From: Cryptomeria japonica
Lineage: Eukaryota > Streptophyta > Pinopsida > Cupressales > Cupressaceae
Length of the DNA stretch: 64,000 nucleotides
Direction of reading: 5' to 3'
Assembly (NCBI RefSeq): GCF_030272615.1
Contig: NC_081408.1
Coordinates: 304,269,450-304,333,449 of the forward strand
Shown here: positions 1 through 13,085 of the stretch, piece by piece
Numbering within the stretch: position 1 is the stretch's first letter
How the letters are laid out: each line of letters begins with the position of its first letter
The notes under the pieces: model-generated
What the model was told of the DNA's origin: nothing
The model's database searches: none
Seen by the model: only the letters and a program-made list of their open reading frames with translations
Made by a program: the position numbers and the translations under genes

Positions 1-638
1 CATCTTCTTCTCCAAAGCCAAGAGACAAGTCTTCTCATCAAAAATAACAATGATCAATCCCACTTCTCTTCTTTTCAAAAGCCTTATATATTTCCCATGA
101 AGGTTCGATTTTCTCCAATAAGGCATTAAATCAATTAATGATATTAAATGACATATAATGATATAATATTTTCACTTTGTCATTTTATATTTCACCTTGG
201 TAAAAGAGCCACAATTAATTAATTAAATGGTCCCCTTTAATGATACTTGGACCCTTACTTAAGTTATAATATAAAATTAATAATATAAGCTCAAAACATT
301 AATGTTTATTTAAACTAAATAAACATTAACATCTCCATTAATACTCAACATTTTTGAATGTCGTCTAAACTGGGAGCTGACATGATGAAGCTCCATATGA
401 CCATACCCCTTTACTAAAAATAGAAGGGGTCCATCTCTAACATCTCAAACTTACTACAAATAGTAAGTATAGCAAATGAAGTCCAAATGATACCAAACGA
501 AAGCCAGATCAAAACACACTGAACTCTGGAGACGATACAAGCCTCAGGAGACCCTCTATCCATACACATTAGCCTACGACGGTCACAATGATAGGCTAAT
601 CACCCAAAAACCATGTCTGCTAAAATGGGGACATTACA
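1..638 (-). repeat. 3' LTR of element A (partial)
   Basis: Matches about 4510-5036 plus 5928-6037 with scattered substitutions. Its right edge is fixed where similarity stops after CATTACA (TGTAATG on the minus strand). The distal part lies outside the window. Confidence 0.8.
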
Positions 639-655
639 GTCCGCCCCTCCTAAAA
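639..655 (-). other. Polypurine tract of element A
   Basis: On the minus strand the sequence TTTTAGGAGGGGCGGAC stands directly before the TGTAATG start of the 3' LTR. This is the usual position of the plus-strand primer of reverse transcription and fixes the orientation of element A. Confidence 0.7.
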
Positions 656-908
656 TTGCTTGTCCCCAAGCAATATCGACTGCAAATAAACTCCTCCACC
701 TGGATCCCAAATGAAGACTTGTGTAATGTCCTTGGTATTACCAACCAACTCCTGTAATGCCCACACCAAGGGCACAACTAACAAGACCTACCAAACTAAA
801 TCAACCCCAACAACAGGTGTCACAAGAACATGAACATCAAGTGGAAGCAACTCTAAAAACTGACAATGTTTGCTTCCCAAAACTGCGCAAGATAAGTTGC
901 CAACCACA

Positions 909-3814
909 TCATCTAACACGTGCAACTGAACTATGCATCTGAGACAAATCATGTACATGAGAACCTGAAATGAGACTACCAACGATGCACACCATGTACA
1001 TGCAATGAAACCTACCAGGGAACACCAACCGAAACTCGGATGCACACAAAGGATCCCTCAACATACTCGCTAGTGTCCCACATAGTATACCTGGATTCCA
1101 AATCCAGGGTAGAAATCTGCCATGTAAACCTCCCTCAGACTTCTGCTGCTCAACACTGATCGCCACTTCACCATGCAAGATGTGGTGAAGCCAACCCATG
1201 GGACCTATCCAAACTGCAACACTAACTCTGTCATCACCTGGATCCCAGTGCAATCTATACACACATCCATCTGTACTGTGAAGATAGGAGTACCTAGAAA
1301 CATCTGCTACGCAACATCTCTCCACAACCTCTGCTAAACCCTCAGGGATGTGATATCCAACTAAACCATCATGCCCATTGTCACCATAGTCTCTCTGAAG
1401 CCATGTGTCCAAAGATAGCCTCTGTTTCATAGGAGTAACAATCTCCACCGGATACACATCAGCATGATGGGAAACTGAACACTGCTCGAGCAAGTAGCCA
1501 CCGACAATCAACTAAGTCGGGTACTTGCAACTACTAGTTCCATCTACTGAAAATGGTAACTCTCCATCCCATAATGGATGGTATAATCCTAAAGCCAATC
1601 CACACCAATGCATCATCAAGTCCTCCACGGGTGGATCAAAAGAAAAGTGATGAGCACTCCTCACTGTGTAGTTGCGATAAGCTCCAACCTCGGTCAAGGG
1701 CTCATCTCTAACAATACTGGAATCATGAGATGGCTCCAATCTCAGACCCCAAACAATTGATTGGGTAGGGGCTCTGGTAACCCTCTCTGCAAAACCAATC
1801 ACAAAATCTCTATTAGGAAGCATTTTAGTCAGAGTATCGATAATTACTCCCACACCATGCCTGATGGCGAGAGAACCTCGGATGAGTATCCTTGGTGGCT
1901 CCAAACGGACCCTCTCGAAACTCAGGACTCTCAAGAAGGTACTCAATAAATGAATTTGTCCAATAAAAACAATATAAGGCTGAGACAACCTTATCCTCTA
2001 AGACTTGCAACTGATCACTCTGACTCTGAGAAACAACAAGCTAGCATCCAAAATCAGCTGCATGGGATGAAGTAACGGATTTGCTTCCAGGAGAGGGAAA
2101 CAAATCTACATGAGAGCCATACTCCCAACCAGATGACACTATGTGAGTTCCATGTGAAGTGGATGGAGTAATGTTGCGTACTAACACAACTCTCTGGAGA
2201 GTCCACCACTGCCACACAAGAGCTATCAACAATCTAACCTGTATCATCTGTCATAGCACTAACCTCAGGAGAACCTGATGCAACAAGTGGTTCTCTGCTG
2301 CTCTCAACCCAAATACTCATCCCAGCTAAGTCACTTGTACCTGCATCAATGACGGATGTAACCACATCCTCCACACACCCATCATTACAACCCGTGGGTG
2401 TAAACTCATCACCAAGTGATTCTACAGGAAACTCAACTGTATCCACAGATGGTGAAGACTGTGCTAAACTCAACGCCATGGTAAGTTCCTCAACCTGTGA
2501 CTGTGACTCACGAAGGGCTGACTAAGTGCTCTCCAACGAGTCCATAGTCACCTCAAGCTCATGGGTGAGCTCATCAACCTCCTCCTCCTTTCCCTTCAGT
2601 GCATCGTAGCAAGTGCAATCCCACTTAAGAAGATAATCCCTATCAGCAAGTAACTACAAGTAATTCTGTTTCATTATCCCAATAGCTGCTCGGAGCGCAT
2701 GGATCTCTGCTATGGAAAGGCTACTATCACCATGCTCATATGTCTCAGGAGTACTCCAACCAAAGGTCGCCAACATTTGTCGAGCAACATCAAAATACTC
2801 CAAAGCTGTAGCAATCATATCATCATCAACCTTCAACTGCCCAGCCAGATGATGATACCCCTATGACTCATTCTTTCCACCCAAATCTGCACTATGGTAT
2901 GAAATCGAATCAACATCACTCACCTCGTGATCAACAGCATCATGTGTGCAATCAATTGTGCACACATCAATATCTAAGGTATTGCTACTGTGTACCTCAT
3001 AGAATGGCTCAACTAGCAAGGTAGAAGTTGTTGTTATGACAATATCTTCACACACTTCCACTTCCAATGCAACTACATGGCCATCCAACTCATGATTCTA
3101 GGATCCTATGCCAAAGCATGAATCTTCAAACTTGTTTTATAAGGTCTGATCTGAAAAATCAGACTCTAAATGACATGAATCCACATCACACATTACCCCA
3201 TTAGTACCCAAATCTCGAGTACCTTCATGCGGCAACTTAATAGAAGCATCTTGCACATGTGTAGTCACTACTCTCTCATGCTGATGCAAAATTTCATCAC
3301 TGCTGTCATGTAGATCAGAACTCTTATGAGCCAAAATTCCCATGCAATCCTCATTCTTGACACTTGTATCACGAGTGCCAATACTCAAGGTCACTCCCAC
3401 AGCACTTTTTGAACTTTCCATGATTTTCAAATCATCATTACGCTCAAGTGCAGGTTGCTGTCATGAAAATCAGACTTGTTATCATGACTGACAACAACTT
3501 CTTGAGTGCCAATAATCACCACATTCTCTTCAAGTTTCACCTTTTTATCCTTAAAAATAGATGTCATGTACTGAGCAATTCTATCAAGTTTTGCAGGGTG
3601 TGAAATCAATTCATCCAGCTTCTTTTGGTTTTGTTTGAACTTTTCCAATGAGGAATACACTTGCTTCATATTCTGGTCCCACTAATTCTAGGTACTTGAA
3701 GTAACCATGATTAACTAACTGAATCAATCTACCCAACAAGTTGGCAAGAAACCCCTTTGTACCACTGTAATATACCTTGGCTAATCTAACCTTGTTTCGC
3801 TTATTGAACCCCAA
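909..3814 (-). pseudogene. Large decayed ORF of unknown family in element A
   Basis: I do not recognise this protein. Minus-strand segments 3814-3611, 3430-3137, 3088-2861, 2836-2654 and 2479-2234 share one frame broken by stops. A frame shift leads to 2247-2041 and another to 1988-909, a 359-codon frame with a single TAG at 1512. The first part has a Lys/Glu-rich helical stretch (about 3669-3427). The middle is acidic and Ser/Asp/His-rich. A likely coiled coil covers about 2650-2470, rich in Glu, Leu and Ser. The last part is folded-looking, with many Trp, Gly, His and Cys and the motifs YRLHWDPGDDRVSV and WIGPMGWLHHILHGE. There is no zinc knuckle, DSG, YxDD or DDE motif. It could be a highly diverged gag or a captured host gene. 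A conserved frame interrupted mainly by stop codons suggests it once encoded protein. Confidence 0.55.
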
Positions 3815-5036
3815 GGAATATTGTCAAACACTTGGCATACAATGTTTGAAGACGCTGTAGTGAATTCTTTATTTGTCTTCTTTGGGTTTGTAGGCTGCAA
3901 ATGAAGTTATGGAAAGCTTCTAACAATGCAAAGTTGTTATAGAAATGATATGCTAGCTGTTTTAGACCTTACACACACATGAAATGACTGAAAATTAACT
4001 TGTACAGCTAGTAGACATTAAGACAAACACTTGTCATGCTTCCCAAAGTACACCTACAGCCATTAGGCATTTAAGCAAACAGTTGGCATGAAAGCTAAGT
4101 GGCTGATCAATGTTGAATGTCACCTGGAATATCAATTGACCCCAATCTGTAGGTGATGGAGGCGGCTGCCGGGGTTTGCAGAATGTAGAAGAAGCAGCCG
4201 AAGACTCCTTATTCAATCTTCATCATAAATCTGAACAAACATCTCCAATTTGGTCTCCACAAAGACCACAAAATTGGCAAGGTACTGTAGCGCAACACTG
4301 TAGCAGCAAATAAACCCTATGTATGATGTTCTCAGTCTGCCATATACATATGCCCTCAGCTATGCCAATAAATCTCCAATCAGCACAATGTCAACTTCTG
4401 GATGAAGCCAACCCTACGAGCAACTTCAGATGAATATCTCACACCCTCAGATTGCTGATGCAATGAAGTCTTCACGTTCTCCAATGCCGATACTCTGGAC
4501 AAGCTGCAGAAACCCCGGCTTCTTCTCCAACGCCAAGAGACAAGTCTTCTCATCAAAAATAACAATGATCAATCCCCCTTCTCTTCTTTTCAAAAGCCTT
4601 ATATATATTTCCCATGAAGGTTCGATATTCTCCAATAAGGCATTAAATCAATTAATGATATTAAATGACATTTAATGATATAATATTTTCACTTTGTCAT
4701 TTAATATTTCACCTTGGTAAAAGAGCCACAATTAATTAATTAAATGGTCCCCTTTAATGATACTTGGACCCTTACTTAAGTTGTAATATAAAATTAATAA
4801 TATAAACTCAAAACATTAATGTTTATTTAAACTAAATAAACATTAATATCTCCATTAATACTCAACATTTTTGAACGTCGTCTGAACTGGGAGCTGACAT
4901 GATGAAGCTGCATATGACCATACCCCTTTACTAAAAATAGAAGGGGTCCATCTCAAACTTACTATAAATAGTAAGTATAGCAAATGAAGTCCAAATGATA
5001 CCAAATGAAAGCCAGATCGAAACACACTGTACTCTG

Positions 5037-5922
5037 TGTTGATTGTAATTAGGGAATGGCGGATTCCAATTGTCTTGGGCAACATTGGAATCCGCCCAAA
5101 GGGTTGGCCCCTTTCTCCAACGTGTAGGGTTGGGCCCTAAACCCCACGACACCACTTAAACTTGCTCACACCACACTCAACGTGCTCCCCCAAAATAGGG
5201 CCGACCCTATCAAGGCTAAAAAGGAAAGGTAATAAATAAATAAATTATAAAGCAAGCCGACATGACTAAAGTCATTGCTCATCATATAAATAAAGAACAA
5301 CTTCACATTATCATTCACCAATTCATCATTCCATGCGAATTATACCTCTGCCTAAAATGTGAAGTTTGAAGAAATAATATTGGTGATTTGTATCTATCAT
5401 AAAAGGGCACTAATATCAAGAGCAAATACCATTGCAAGGAGGGCGAACTATTCCAGATTCAAACAGCTAGGGTTGCAGTCCAGTTTCAAGCAAAGGGGCA
5501 GACTTAAGATACAATAAGGTGCTGACCTAGGGTGTGGATCTGATTGCTGATTACTGTGTTAAATGGGGCAGGCTTGAGACTTACAAAAGTGCAGACTTGT
5601 TGAAGACCTTATCAGCCCTATGTGCAATCATCTTCAAGTACTAAAGATAAGTGTTGTAATCTTCATATGAATATAATCCATAATCAGATCTGAGGATCTT
5701 TTCTGGCTAGGTTTTTCCTCCTAGGAGGTTTTCCAAGGGTAACCGTGTCTTGTTCTTATTTTGTTCATTTCTATGTGATGCCTAAACCTAGAAAACTCTA
5801 AATCTTGCATCTAATCAATTTAGTTAGAAACTAAAATCTGTTTTCTGAGTTTATATTAATCTGAAAGAAACTAAAATCTGTTTTCTGAGTTTATATTAAT
5901 CTGAAAGTGCTAAAAGTTAACA
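5037..5922. mobile_element. Solo LTR (886 bp) inside the 5' LTR of element A
   Basis: The segment begins TGTTGATTG and ends GTTAACA, so it has TG...CA ends. It is flanked by CTCTG (5032-5036) and CTTTG (5923-5927), a 5-bp target duplication with one mismatch. The left LTR of element A has the uninterrupted site. No internal region or second LTR is present, so it is the product of LTR-LTR recombination. It is younger than the insertion of element A. Confidence 0.75.
5827..5906. repeat. 40-bp tandem duplication inside the solo LTR
   Basis: Two consecutive 40-bp units, each starting GAAACTAAAATCTG, are identical by eye. The lack of differences suggests a recent duplication. Confidence 0.85.
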
Positions 5923-6037
5923 CTTTGGAGACGATACAAGCCTCGAGAAACCCTCTATCCATGCTCATTAGCCTACGAGGGTCAGAATGATAGGCTAATC
6001 ACCCAAAAACCATGTCTGCTAAAATGGGGACATTACA

Positions 6038-9000
6038 CCTGCACACAGCCTGTGGGTTCGGCCCTGCAAACCAAGGAAGACCCTAGACAGAATTTTGGAG
6101 ACTTTCAAGGAACCTGGCAGAAATTTGGCACTGAAGTCAAATTTTTTAACTTTTTTAAAGTGCTTTTTTTTTTTTGCCAAAAAGATCTGAAATGTTAAAT
6201 TCAGTTGATGCTATGAATCGTACAACACCCCCTCAGGGCATTCATGCTTCAAGGTACGCCTCCTAAAGTCTCCAACATGCAGAAAATAGTGAGTTACAAG
6301 TCTATAATTAGTTTTTGAACATACCCAGCATTGAATAGACCCCTCCAAATGCAGTAATGGACAGCTATAGACCAATGAAGGATAGGGAACACTTTGTGTC
6401 AGGTAGGAAAGCAAGCTCACCCAGCTAATTTCCAAATTCATCAACAACACTCTAGAAAGCCTCAACCTGTACCAGCACCTCGAATATTAGCTCCAACTCA
6501 TACCAAGACTCATTGAAGGATTGAAAACATTAAGTTTGCTGCACTAAACAACCACCTACAGGTCTGCTTGTGATTTGCTGCTGAAACAACATGCCTGGAA
6601 CTGTATGGCCCATCAAAAAATGTTTTTTTCTCGAGGTTTTCCATGCAAAACCCATCAATGCTCCACCTCCAGGTCAAGGCTCCACAAGATGAAGTGAATA
6701 ACATCCCCAAGAAGCAACAACTAGGCTATCATGTTCACACATCAGCACCCATCAGTTTGGTATATACATCATGACAATAGAGTTTTGACTATTAATATGG
6801 CGGTGTATTTTGCTATGTTATTTGACTATTAGCATAGCGGTGTACTTTGAACTTAACTACTGTTGCATATATGTATATATTTTTTATTTTTGTATGTTTT
6901 AACAATCCCAAAGCAAAAAAAAAAAAATTGGCCATACCCGCAAACCCGAATCTTGAACCCAAACCCAAGCCCAAGCCCAACCTAGAATTGACGACTTAGC
7001 TTCTATCTAATTGTTTGAATGCCACAGCAATCTCCACAAGCAAAAAGATATTAATATTTATTTATAAATGCCATGGTTTGAATGTTATACCATTCACCAC
7101 AAACAATACAAACCTTTGTTTTTCAGCAATTTTGTTACATGTTTCTACGATTGAACATATTTGTAAATGGAATTCCATCCACTTCCACACGTTAAAAAAT
7201 GGAAAGCAAATCAACTTCTCAAATATTAAGAATATTCATCACAAATTAATTCACGTAACAGGTCAAGATTCAAAGGCTGCAATAAGCACTTCTAAGCTTC
7301 AACCACCAATAAACTAGTGTAGATACAACCTAAGGATAATGCATGTATTTCAAACATGCCACTTGAAATGTGAAAGATTACCTATCTATTTACAATCTAG
7401 AAATATTACGAAGTATTTTAAAATATTTTAAACTCTACATTGAATAACTAAAGAGTGAAAATTGTCCATAAATAGAAAATTCTATACTATTAAAGTGGGT
7501 AAGAGAAGTTTGTCTATTTTAGTGGTCAACAACATTTCTACAAAATGAAGAAGACCAAGAAGAGGGACGACACTACAAGAATCAAGTTCGATTCTCTGCA
7601 TTTTGCCTTTGGCACAAGACCATAGCCAATAATGTCCTATCAAGCACCATACAGCCATGATGACCTATCATCATGTTGGCGTCTCATAAGGCTACAAGGA
7701 TCTCCTCTCCAAACTCAAATAGCAAGCTCTACAACCTCTTGATCATTCTCGGTACTTATACCTAGAAAAACGATATTTGAAGACAAGTTGATGCTTGTGG
7801 TACATTTGGAGATTTGCCTCAATCAAATCCCTAAGCTAAATCAACAGGTTGTATAGAGATTACTTTGAAAATGTGAACCTAGGTGCAGAAGTACAGGTAT
7901 TGCAATAATAGTGGAGGTCTAGCTCATGGAGGTGCATGATGTGTAAGATTGTTGCTTCTATTTGTGTTAATGTTGCCTATGTACTCTCTTGGATATCCTA
8001 GCGCTCATAAGTGATCCCTTTTTATTTCCATTTACCCCCTATTTAATAAGTCAATTTTGACCATTTTTTATAGTTAGGGAAGTGGAATAGGGATTGAATA
8101 CAATAGAAAGGAAAAAATATGGGTAGGAAATGCACATTTGAACGCTACAATTCTCAATCCTATGAGAAGTACACGAGCATGGTGTGTTGGTATTCAAAAT
8201 TACACAAAGGTAGAGAATGAAAAGGGGAAGATATTCAAATGTGAAAAGGACTTTGTTCTAAACGAGTACAAATTTATAGACAATTAGCACATCAAATGGT
8301 GGCCAATGACATGCTTACCTTGGAACATGGTACACAATAAATTAAAGTTCAAATAAAATTTACAATATGGGCAAGGAAATTAATGAAAATGCTCTAACAT
8401 AGTTTTAAATCTTGCTTGATAATTTAAGTTGAAATCAAGTATGTACAACAGAGTAGGGAACTAGAGAACTTGATAAAAGAATTTAATAGTTTATTTAATT
8501 AAATTTTTTATCTTCTATAATTTTTTTGAGATTTTGGCAATTACCTTATTTTGGGCAAGATTTGATCATTGTAATCTCAAGATGACTTTAATGAATTCAT
8601 TGTACTACAAATATAATCAAGAACAAGGGAAACCTCTTGGCATACAAACATCTCAAGAATTTGTTAGCAAAGGGAGGAATTGTACATATATTTCATCACT
8701 ATGGGCTTCTTGCTCTCTAACTTCTCTCCCTCATCCGACAACTATAAATGTACTTTTCACCGCTTTGAGCTTTTAACCCTCTAACCTCTTCCTATTGGCA
8801 AGCGCTCTAGAAACTTTTAGTGCCTTGAAAGTCATCCTCACCTCACAACTCTTGTCAAATAAGGATTAAACCAATAACAATACACTCATATATAGCAAAG
8901 GAGAAAGTTTTAGAAGCACTGTTAATTGGGTTTTTTAAGATTTTGAACTCAATGAATAGTGATCACACTAATGACATCTTAAAAAATACAAGGAACAACC

Positions 9001-9222
9001 TTGCAAGTAGTTATACGCTCAATCCATCACAAAAAAGCATAAATGAATATAAAAAAAGAAACATATGGACCAATAGAAAATTGACATTTTCAGAATCCAA
9101 ACTCTGCAACATAAAAGCACAAAGCCATACATAGGCTTTAAACTTGAAAAATCTCCAAACAGAAATACATGCAACCAAATAAACAAATGCAGCATAAACA
9201 TTAAACACAATCATATACATTA
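6038..9222. other. AT-rich spacer without recognisable genes
   Basis: Only short chance ORFs are present. Visible details are a poly-T run near 6165, two imperfect 37-bp repeats near 6784 and 6821 (TTTGACTATTA...GCGGTGTA), and a short ACCCAAACCC/AAGCCC array near 6955-6985. No coding, tRNA or terminal-repeat signal was seen. Confidence 0.5.
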
Positions 9223-9470
9223 GCACTGCTGGGGTTCAACCCCATTAACATAAAAGCACAATGCCATGAACTTCACATTGATTCTATTTTCTATCACAGC
9301 AACATTCAAACTTACTATGTCATACCAACTGTCCATAACTATCATACAAATTAACACTGCTGGTATTCAACCCCATTAATACAGAAGCACAATGCCATGA
9401 ACTTCGCATTGATTCTATTTTCTAGCACAGCAACACACTCAAACTTACTATGTCATAAGAACTGTACATA
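9223..9470. repeat. Imperfect 131-bp tandem duplication
   Basis: The unit starting CACTGCTGGGGTTCAACCCC at 9224 recurs at 9355 with scattered substitutions (CACTGCTGGTATTCAACCCC). Both units continue through TGCCATGAACTTC, GATTCTATTTTCT and AAACTTACTATGTCATA. Confidence 0.8.
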
Positions 9471-10851
9471 ACAAATTTCACTAAGTTCCATCAAACTTTT
9501 CAAGAATTTATTAAAAAGCACTCATATGCAGTTGCAAATAAGAATTTGTCATAAAAATCAACTAATTTGTCAACTGCCGAAAGGATTTTTTCTTTCCCCA
9601 AAACAAGGAAGCACACAAGACTCCTTGCACACATTTTTCCATAAACGCATCAATTCAGAAAAAAAAAAAAAAAGTGAAATACAAATGAATCAGTGCATAC
9701 CCACTTTGGCAAACATCAAAAATCCAAAATCAAATTGGCAAACACATTTTCAAAAATTACACGACATTGTCAATAAAAACTGAATGCCAAAATAGAGTTA
9801 TCTGTCAGAGTAACTATGACAACAGCCTCATTGAGAAACCAAATGAAGAAATCAAATGACTACTTCCCTGGCCTTGTACATGTATTCATCATCCAGAATA
9901 GTTTTAATTGTGGCATTCAACTTGAAAAACAATTATGCAAAGGAAATAGTGACCAAAAGAAAGAAACACTTGTCCCCCTTTACTAGCATTATATAATCTG
10001 AAAACCCTAACAAATCATAACCGTGTTGAATCCTTGTAAACTAAAGCAAACCGTACTGAAAATTGAAACACAAGAAAATACATAGGATTTGATAGCTCAT
10101 TTTTAAAAGCATAAAGCCAATCATTTGAATTGCTGAATAATTGCACTTGCTGGCTTGGACAAGGTATTTTCAATACTATTTAACACATTGGCTTAAGAAA
10201 AACCATCCCTTGTGCCTTAAATCTTAGCCTTTCTACGTTATTTAAACCCTAACCCTTCCTAGGAACTTCATTTGGTTCAAACCCTAACCCTTGTTTTTGT
10301 AAGATCGACAAACAAACCTTGCTAAAGTTAAGCTTTGCTGGTCTACAGAATTTGTTGTTCCCTTTATCATCATATGTATAATAAACACCATAACTACCGG
10401 ATATGCTAGAAACAACACATAAAAGTGCTAATGAAAGGTTGACAAACACAAATATATATATATAGCTTTTCAATGCAATTACAATAACACACGATCTGAA
10501 AAACAATGTCATCGTATTTGAAAAACAATGTCATCGTAAGTACCAAAACGGCCACATTACTTTAAAAACCCCATATCAAGTGATAGCAACCAAATCATAT
10601 GCAAAATGGACATGTATTGAATTTTTTCCTCAAGGCTCAACTTAGAGAACAGAACTGCTTGTGAAATCATATACAAAACCCTAGTATCATTTCAGAAGCC
10701 ATCTCAAGTTCAGCTTATATTCCCAAATGGCTAACTTTAGAAAAGTGGTTGTATGGTTCTTTAATGATGTTTTATGCCTGGCAGTTTTGCTTGAGTGAGA
10801 TAGGACGCAAAGATAACCCCAATGCCCACAAGAAGGGAAAGCAGAAAGGTA
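9471..10851. other. AT-rich spacer with two telomere-like motifs
   Basis: No gene was recognised. Two copies of AAACCCTAACCCTT about 37 bp apart (10245-10293) are the only notable motif. They could be telo-box promoter elements or a short interstitial telomere-like repeat. Confidence 0.4.
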
Positions 10852-11166
10852 TTACCTTCTGTGTGCCATTCCTAAGGCTCATTAAGCACTGCTTGAAACG
10901 CTTATCGGCATTATTAGCATAGAACCACGACCTCCTCAGAGGAACCGGACAAAAAACTGTCCGCTTCCGCCAACTCAATGAGTTCGAAATCCGCGTTCAG
11001 CCGTGCTCCGAGAATCACCAGTCTGGCATCCTGCAGAAGTTCTAAGGACTGCTTCACACATATCTTCGCAACACCAGAAATTAGATAATTCTATTTTAGT
11101 TTGTGTTAAAGTGACCGCCATGGTTGCTGCTCCCGTCTTGCCCTGGGCTACGGCAAAACGCATCAA
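10852..11166 (-). pseudogene. Exon-like island of a possible degraded host gene
   Basis: This stretch is richer in GC than its neighbours and reads as protein on the minus strand. One frame from about 11090 gives ISGVAKICVKQSLELLQDAR and continues with acidic text to a stop near 10915. An overlapping frame gives FYANNADKRFKQCLMSLRNG and ends at AAG/GTAATA near 10853, a good splice donor. A one-base shift near 10918 would join the two frames, so this may be a decayed exon. An ATG at 11166 (63 codons) opens upstream. A telo box lies at about 11202-11216, where a promoter for this strand would be. I do not recognise the family. It may also be chance. Confidence 0.3.
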
Positions 11167-11201
11167 ATTAAAAACGGGGTGACAGGATCATACAGAAAGA
11201 C

Positions 11202-11216
11202 ACACTAAAACCCTAC
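11202..11216 (-). promoter_or_regulatory. Telo-box-like motif upstream of the exon-like island
   Basis: The plus strand reads CTAAAACCCTACCCTAAT, containing AAACCCTA. Telo boxes of this type are common in 5' regions of plant housekeeping and translation genes. Its position just upstream of the minus-strand island is the only support here. Confidence 0.25.
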
Positions 11217-13085
11217 CCTAATTTCTTTTAACACGTGAAGGGCAAGTGCAAGGTTTTCAATGCATAGGCATTGGATAAAATTACATCACTTGAACCATTT
11301 CACCACAAGGTAGTTGGCTATAGCATAAATACGGTCATTGCATTTTGGTGCGCAATGGGTGCGTTAAAAAGGTCTGGAAGGTCAATTAGGAAAAATGTTG
11401 ATCTATTTTTTTCATACATTTGTATACTAGCAGTTGTATGTTTTTTCTCATGCAACGGTGAGTCGATAAGTTTATTTTCCAAACTCAATGCAAATTAGTA
11501 ATATCTTTTTTGGGTAAGGTGTTTTTGAAAGTTGAGATGCCAACATTTGATATGAACACAGAATTCAATAATTTTGATAAAAAGATTTTTGTTTGCACAC
11601 TTTTTTAATGATACTGGATTCAAATCCATCAAATGAAAAACCATAATTTAATTTGGTAAATCCATCTAAAGATGATGATAGCAGTTGAATAACCAAGTAA
11701 TTTTTATTATTGCAGAAATAAAATAAGAATTAAAATTAAATCAAATCATAAAAGGTTAAGAAAGCTTAAAAGAAGAAGCAGGACGTATTGGAAAGGTTGC
11801 AATGAGAATGACCAAGATGTCATAACAGATTCGTGTATAAAAGGCAACTATACATTCATAGATACACAAACACAATTCCATAATGGAATTTTTAACTCTT
11901 TTTTAAATGGTTGGGCTCACTACCCTAATAGGATGTTCAGCTCCTTGTTCCTCAATTGTTTGTGAAAGCCATAATGGCTAGGCACATCAAGGAAGCTTAA
12001 ACAAATTATTATTGCTCCAAGTAAAAGATGAATACACACTTTCCAAACAATTTGGGTGTGTTGGTGACAACATTATCTTTGGACAACTGCTCACTATACA
12101 AAATTTAGTTTGTTCTAATCCTCAATCTATAAGTTTAAAGTCTGCTGGCAATATTAGATCTTACTAAGCATGTAAATATTGTCTTGTAAGATTTCTATAA
12201 ACATGGTGAATAAAGAAGTTTGATCTAGAATGATTCACTCGTCTTTTATCTTGAAATTGTGAAAAAAAAATACACAGTGTATAGAGATTTTGTTTGAAAA
12301 CTCCATAAAATATTGTTCATATGGAATAGATTTATGATATAAAAGAAAGATTATTGTAATGACAAGTAAGACTACATGCATATGGATTCAAAATTCTCTT
12401 TATGTCACATAACTTAAAATTTATTTATTCTTTGACAATATTAAAAAAACAACAAAAAAATGTCAATAATTTGATCTATTGTTTCTTTCCAATGTAAGGG
12501 ATCTCCCATATCAAAAAGTTTGTGATGATGAAGTAGTTAATGGTTTTAAAGCAACACATTAATAGCTAATAGAGAAGCATCGCATGGTTTTATGTGTCAG
12601 TTTTTTACACATTGTGGTTATTCGTTGAATCATTAAACTATCAATATGAAATAGTACAACAAGATATTAGTTTATTTAGATGATCATTCCAGTACAACAA
12701 ACGGTGACCATGCGTGGTCTGATGCATGCTAAAAGTATAATTAATTCCACATAAAAAGTGTAACTTAATAAAAATTTGAAATTAAATTGTAATTTCAGCT
12801 CATAATGTTGGAAATCGAAACACTTAAACAAATTGTATAACTGGGGCATCAGTATTTTTTAAAGCGGGCACAACACAATGGCCAAACATTAAACATAATT
12901 ATATTAAATTGTACAAGATCGTGACTTGGAAAATGACTAGACAATAGCATAGCTACACTTCAAGAAGATCTACACATTTGTCTGCTATAAAATGTCACAT
13001 ACCCTTACCATTTTTGCATTAGGCTTGCTTTTAGTGCTACTATTATTTGTTATACTTGATTTCTCTTTTGCTTACTTCTTTGTAG
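11217..13085. other. AT-rich spacer
   Basis: I see no coding region, RNA gene or terminal repeat here. The 75-codon ORF near 11271 is of low-complexity AT-rich origin. Confidence 0.4.

Larger units (their letters stand above)
1..6037 (-). mobile_element. Element A: non-autonomous LTR retrotransposon, minus strand, truncated by window start
   Basis: Bases 1-638 are repeated at about 4510-6037, which gives an LTR pair. The right copy is the 5' LTR because a purine tract (minus strand) directly abuts the left copy at 639-655. On the minus strand the LTRs begin TGTAATGTCC. The internal part holds one long decayed minus-strand frame (909-3814) with no gag, protease, RT or integrase motif that I can see, so the element probably depended on another element for replication. 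The inner edge of the 5' LTR and the primer binding site could not be fixed: the left LTR is cut by the window start and no tRNA-like motif was found between 4200 and 4520. Confidence 0.8.
4510..6037 (-). repeat. 5' LTR of element A, interrupted by a solo LTR
   Basis: Bases 4510-5036 and 5928-6037 align to the left LTR as one unit once 5037-5927 is removed. The outer end is CATTACA at 6037. The inner end is at or left of 4510 and is not resolved. About 640 bases of LTR are visible in each copy. Confidence 0.7.

Noticed and set aside
10245-10293. Interstitial telomere array.
   Set aside because: Only two AAACCCTAACCCTT copies are present, too short to call a telomeric repeat tract.
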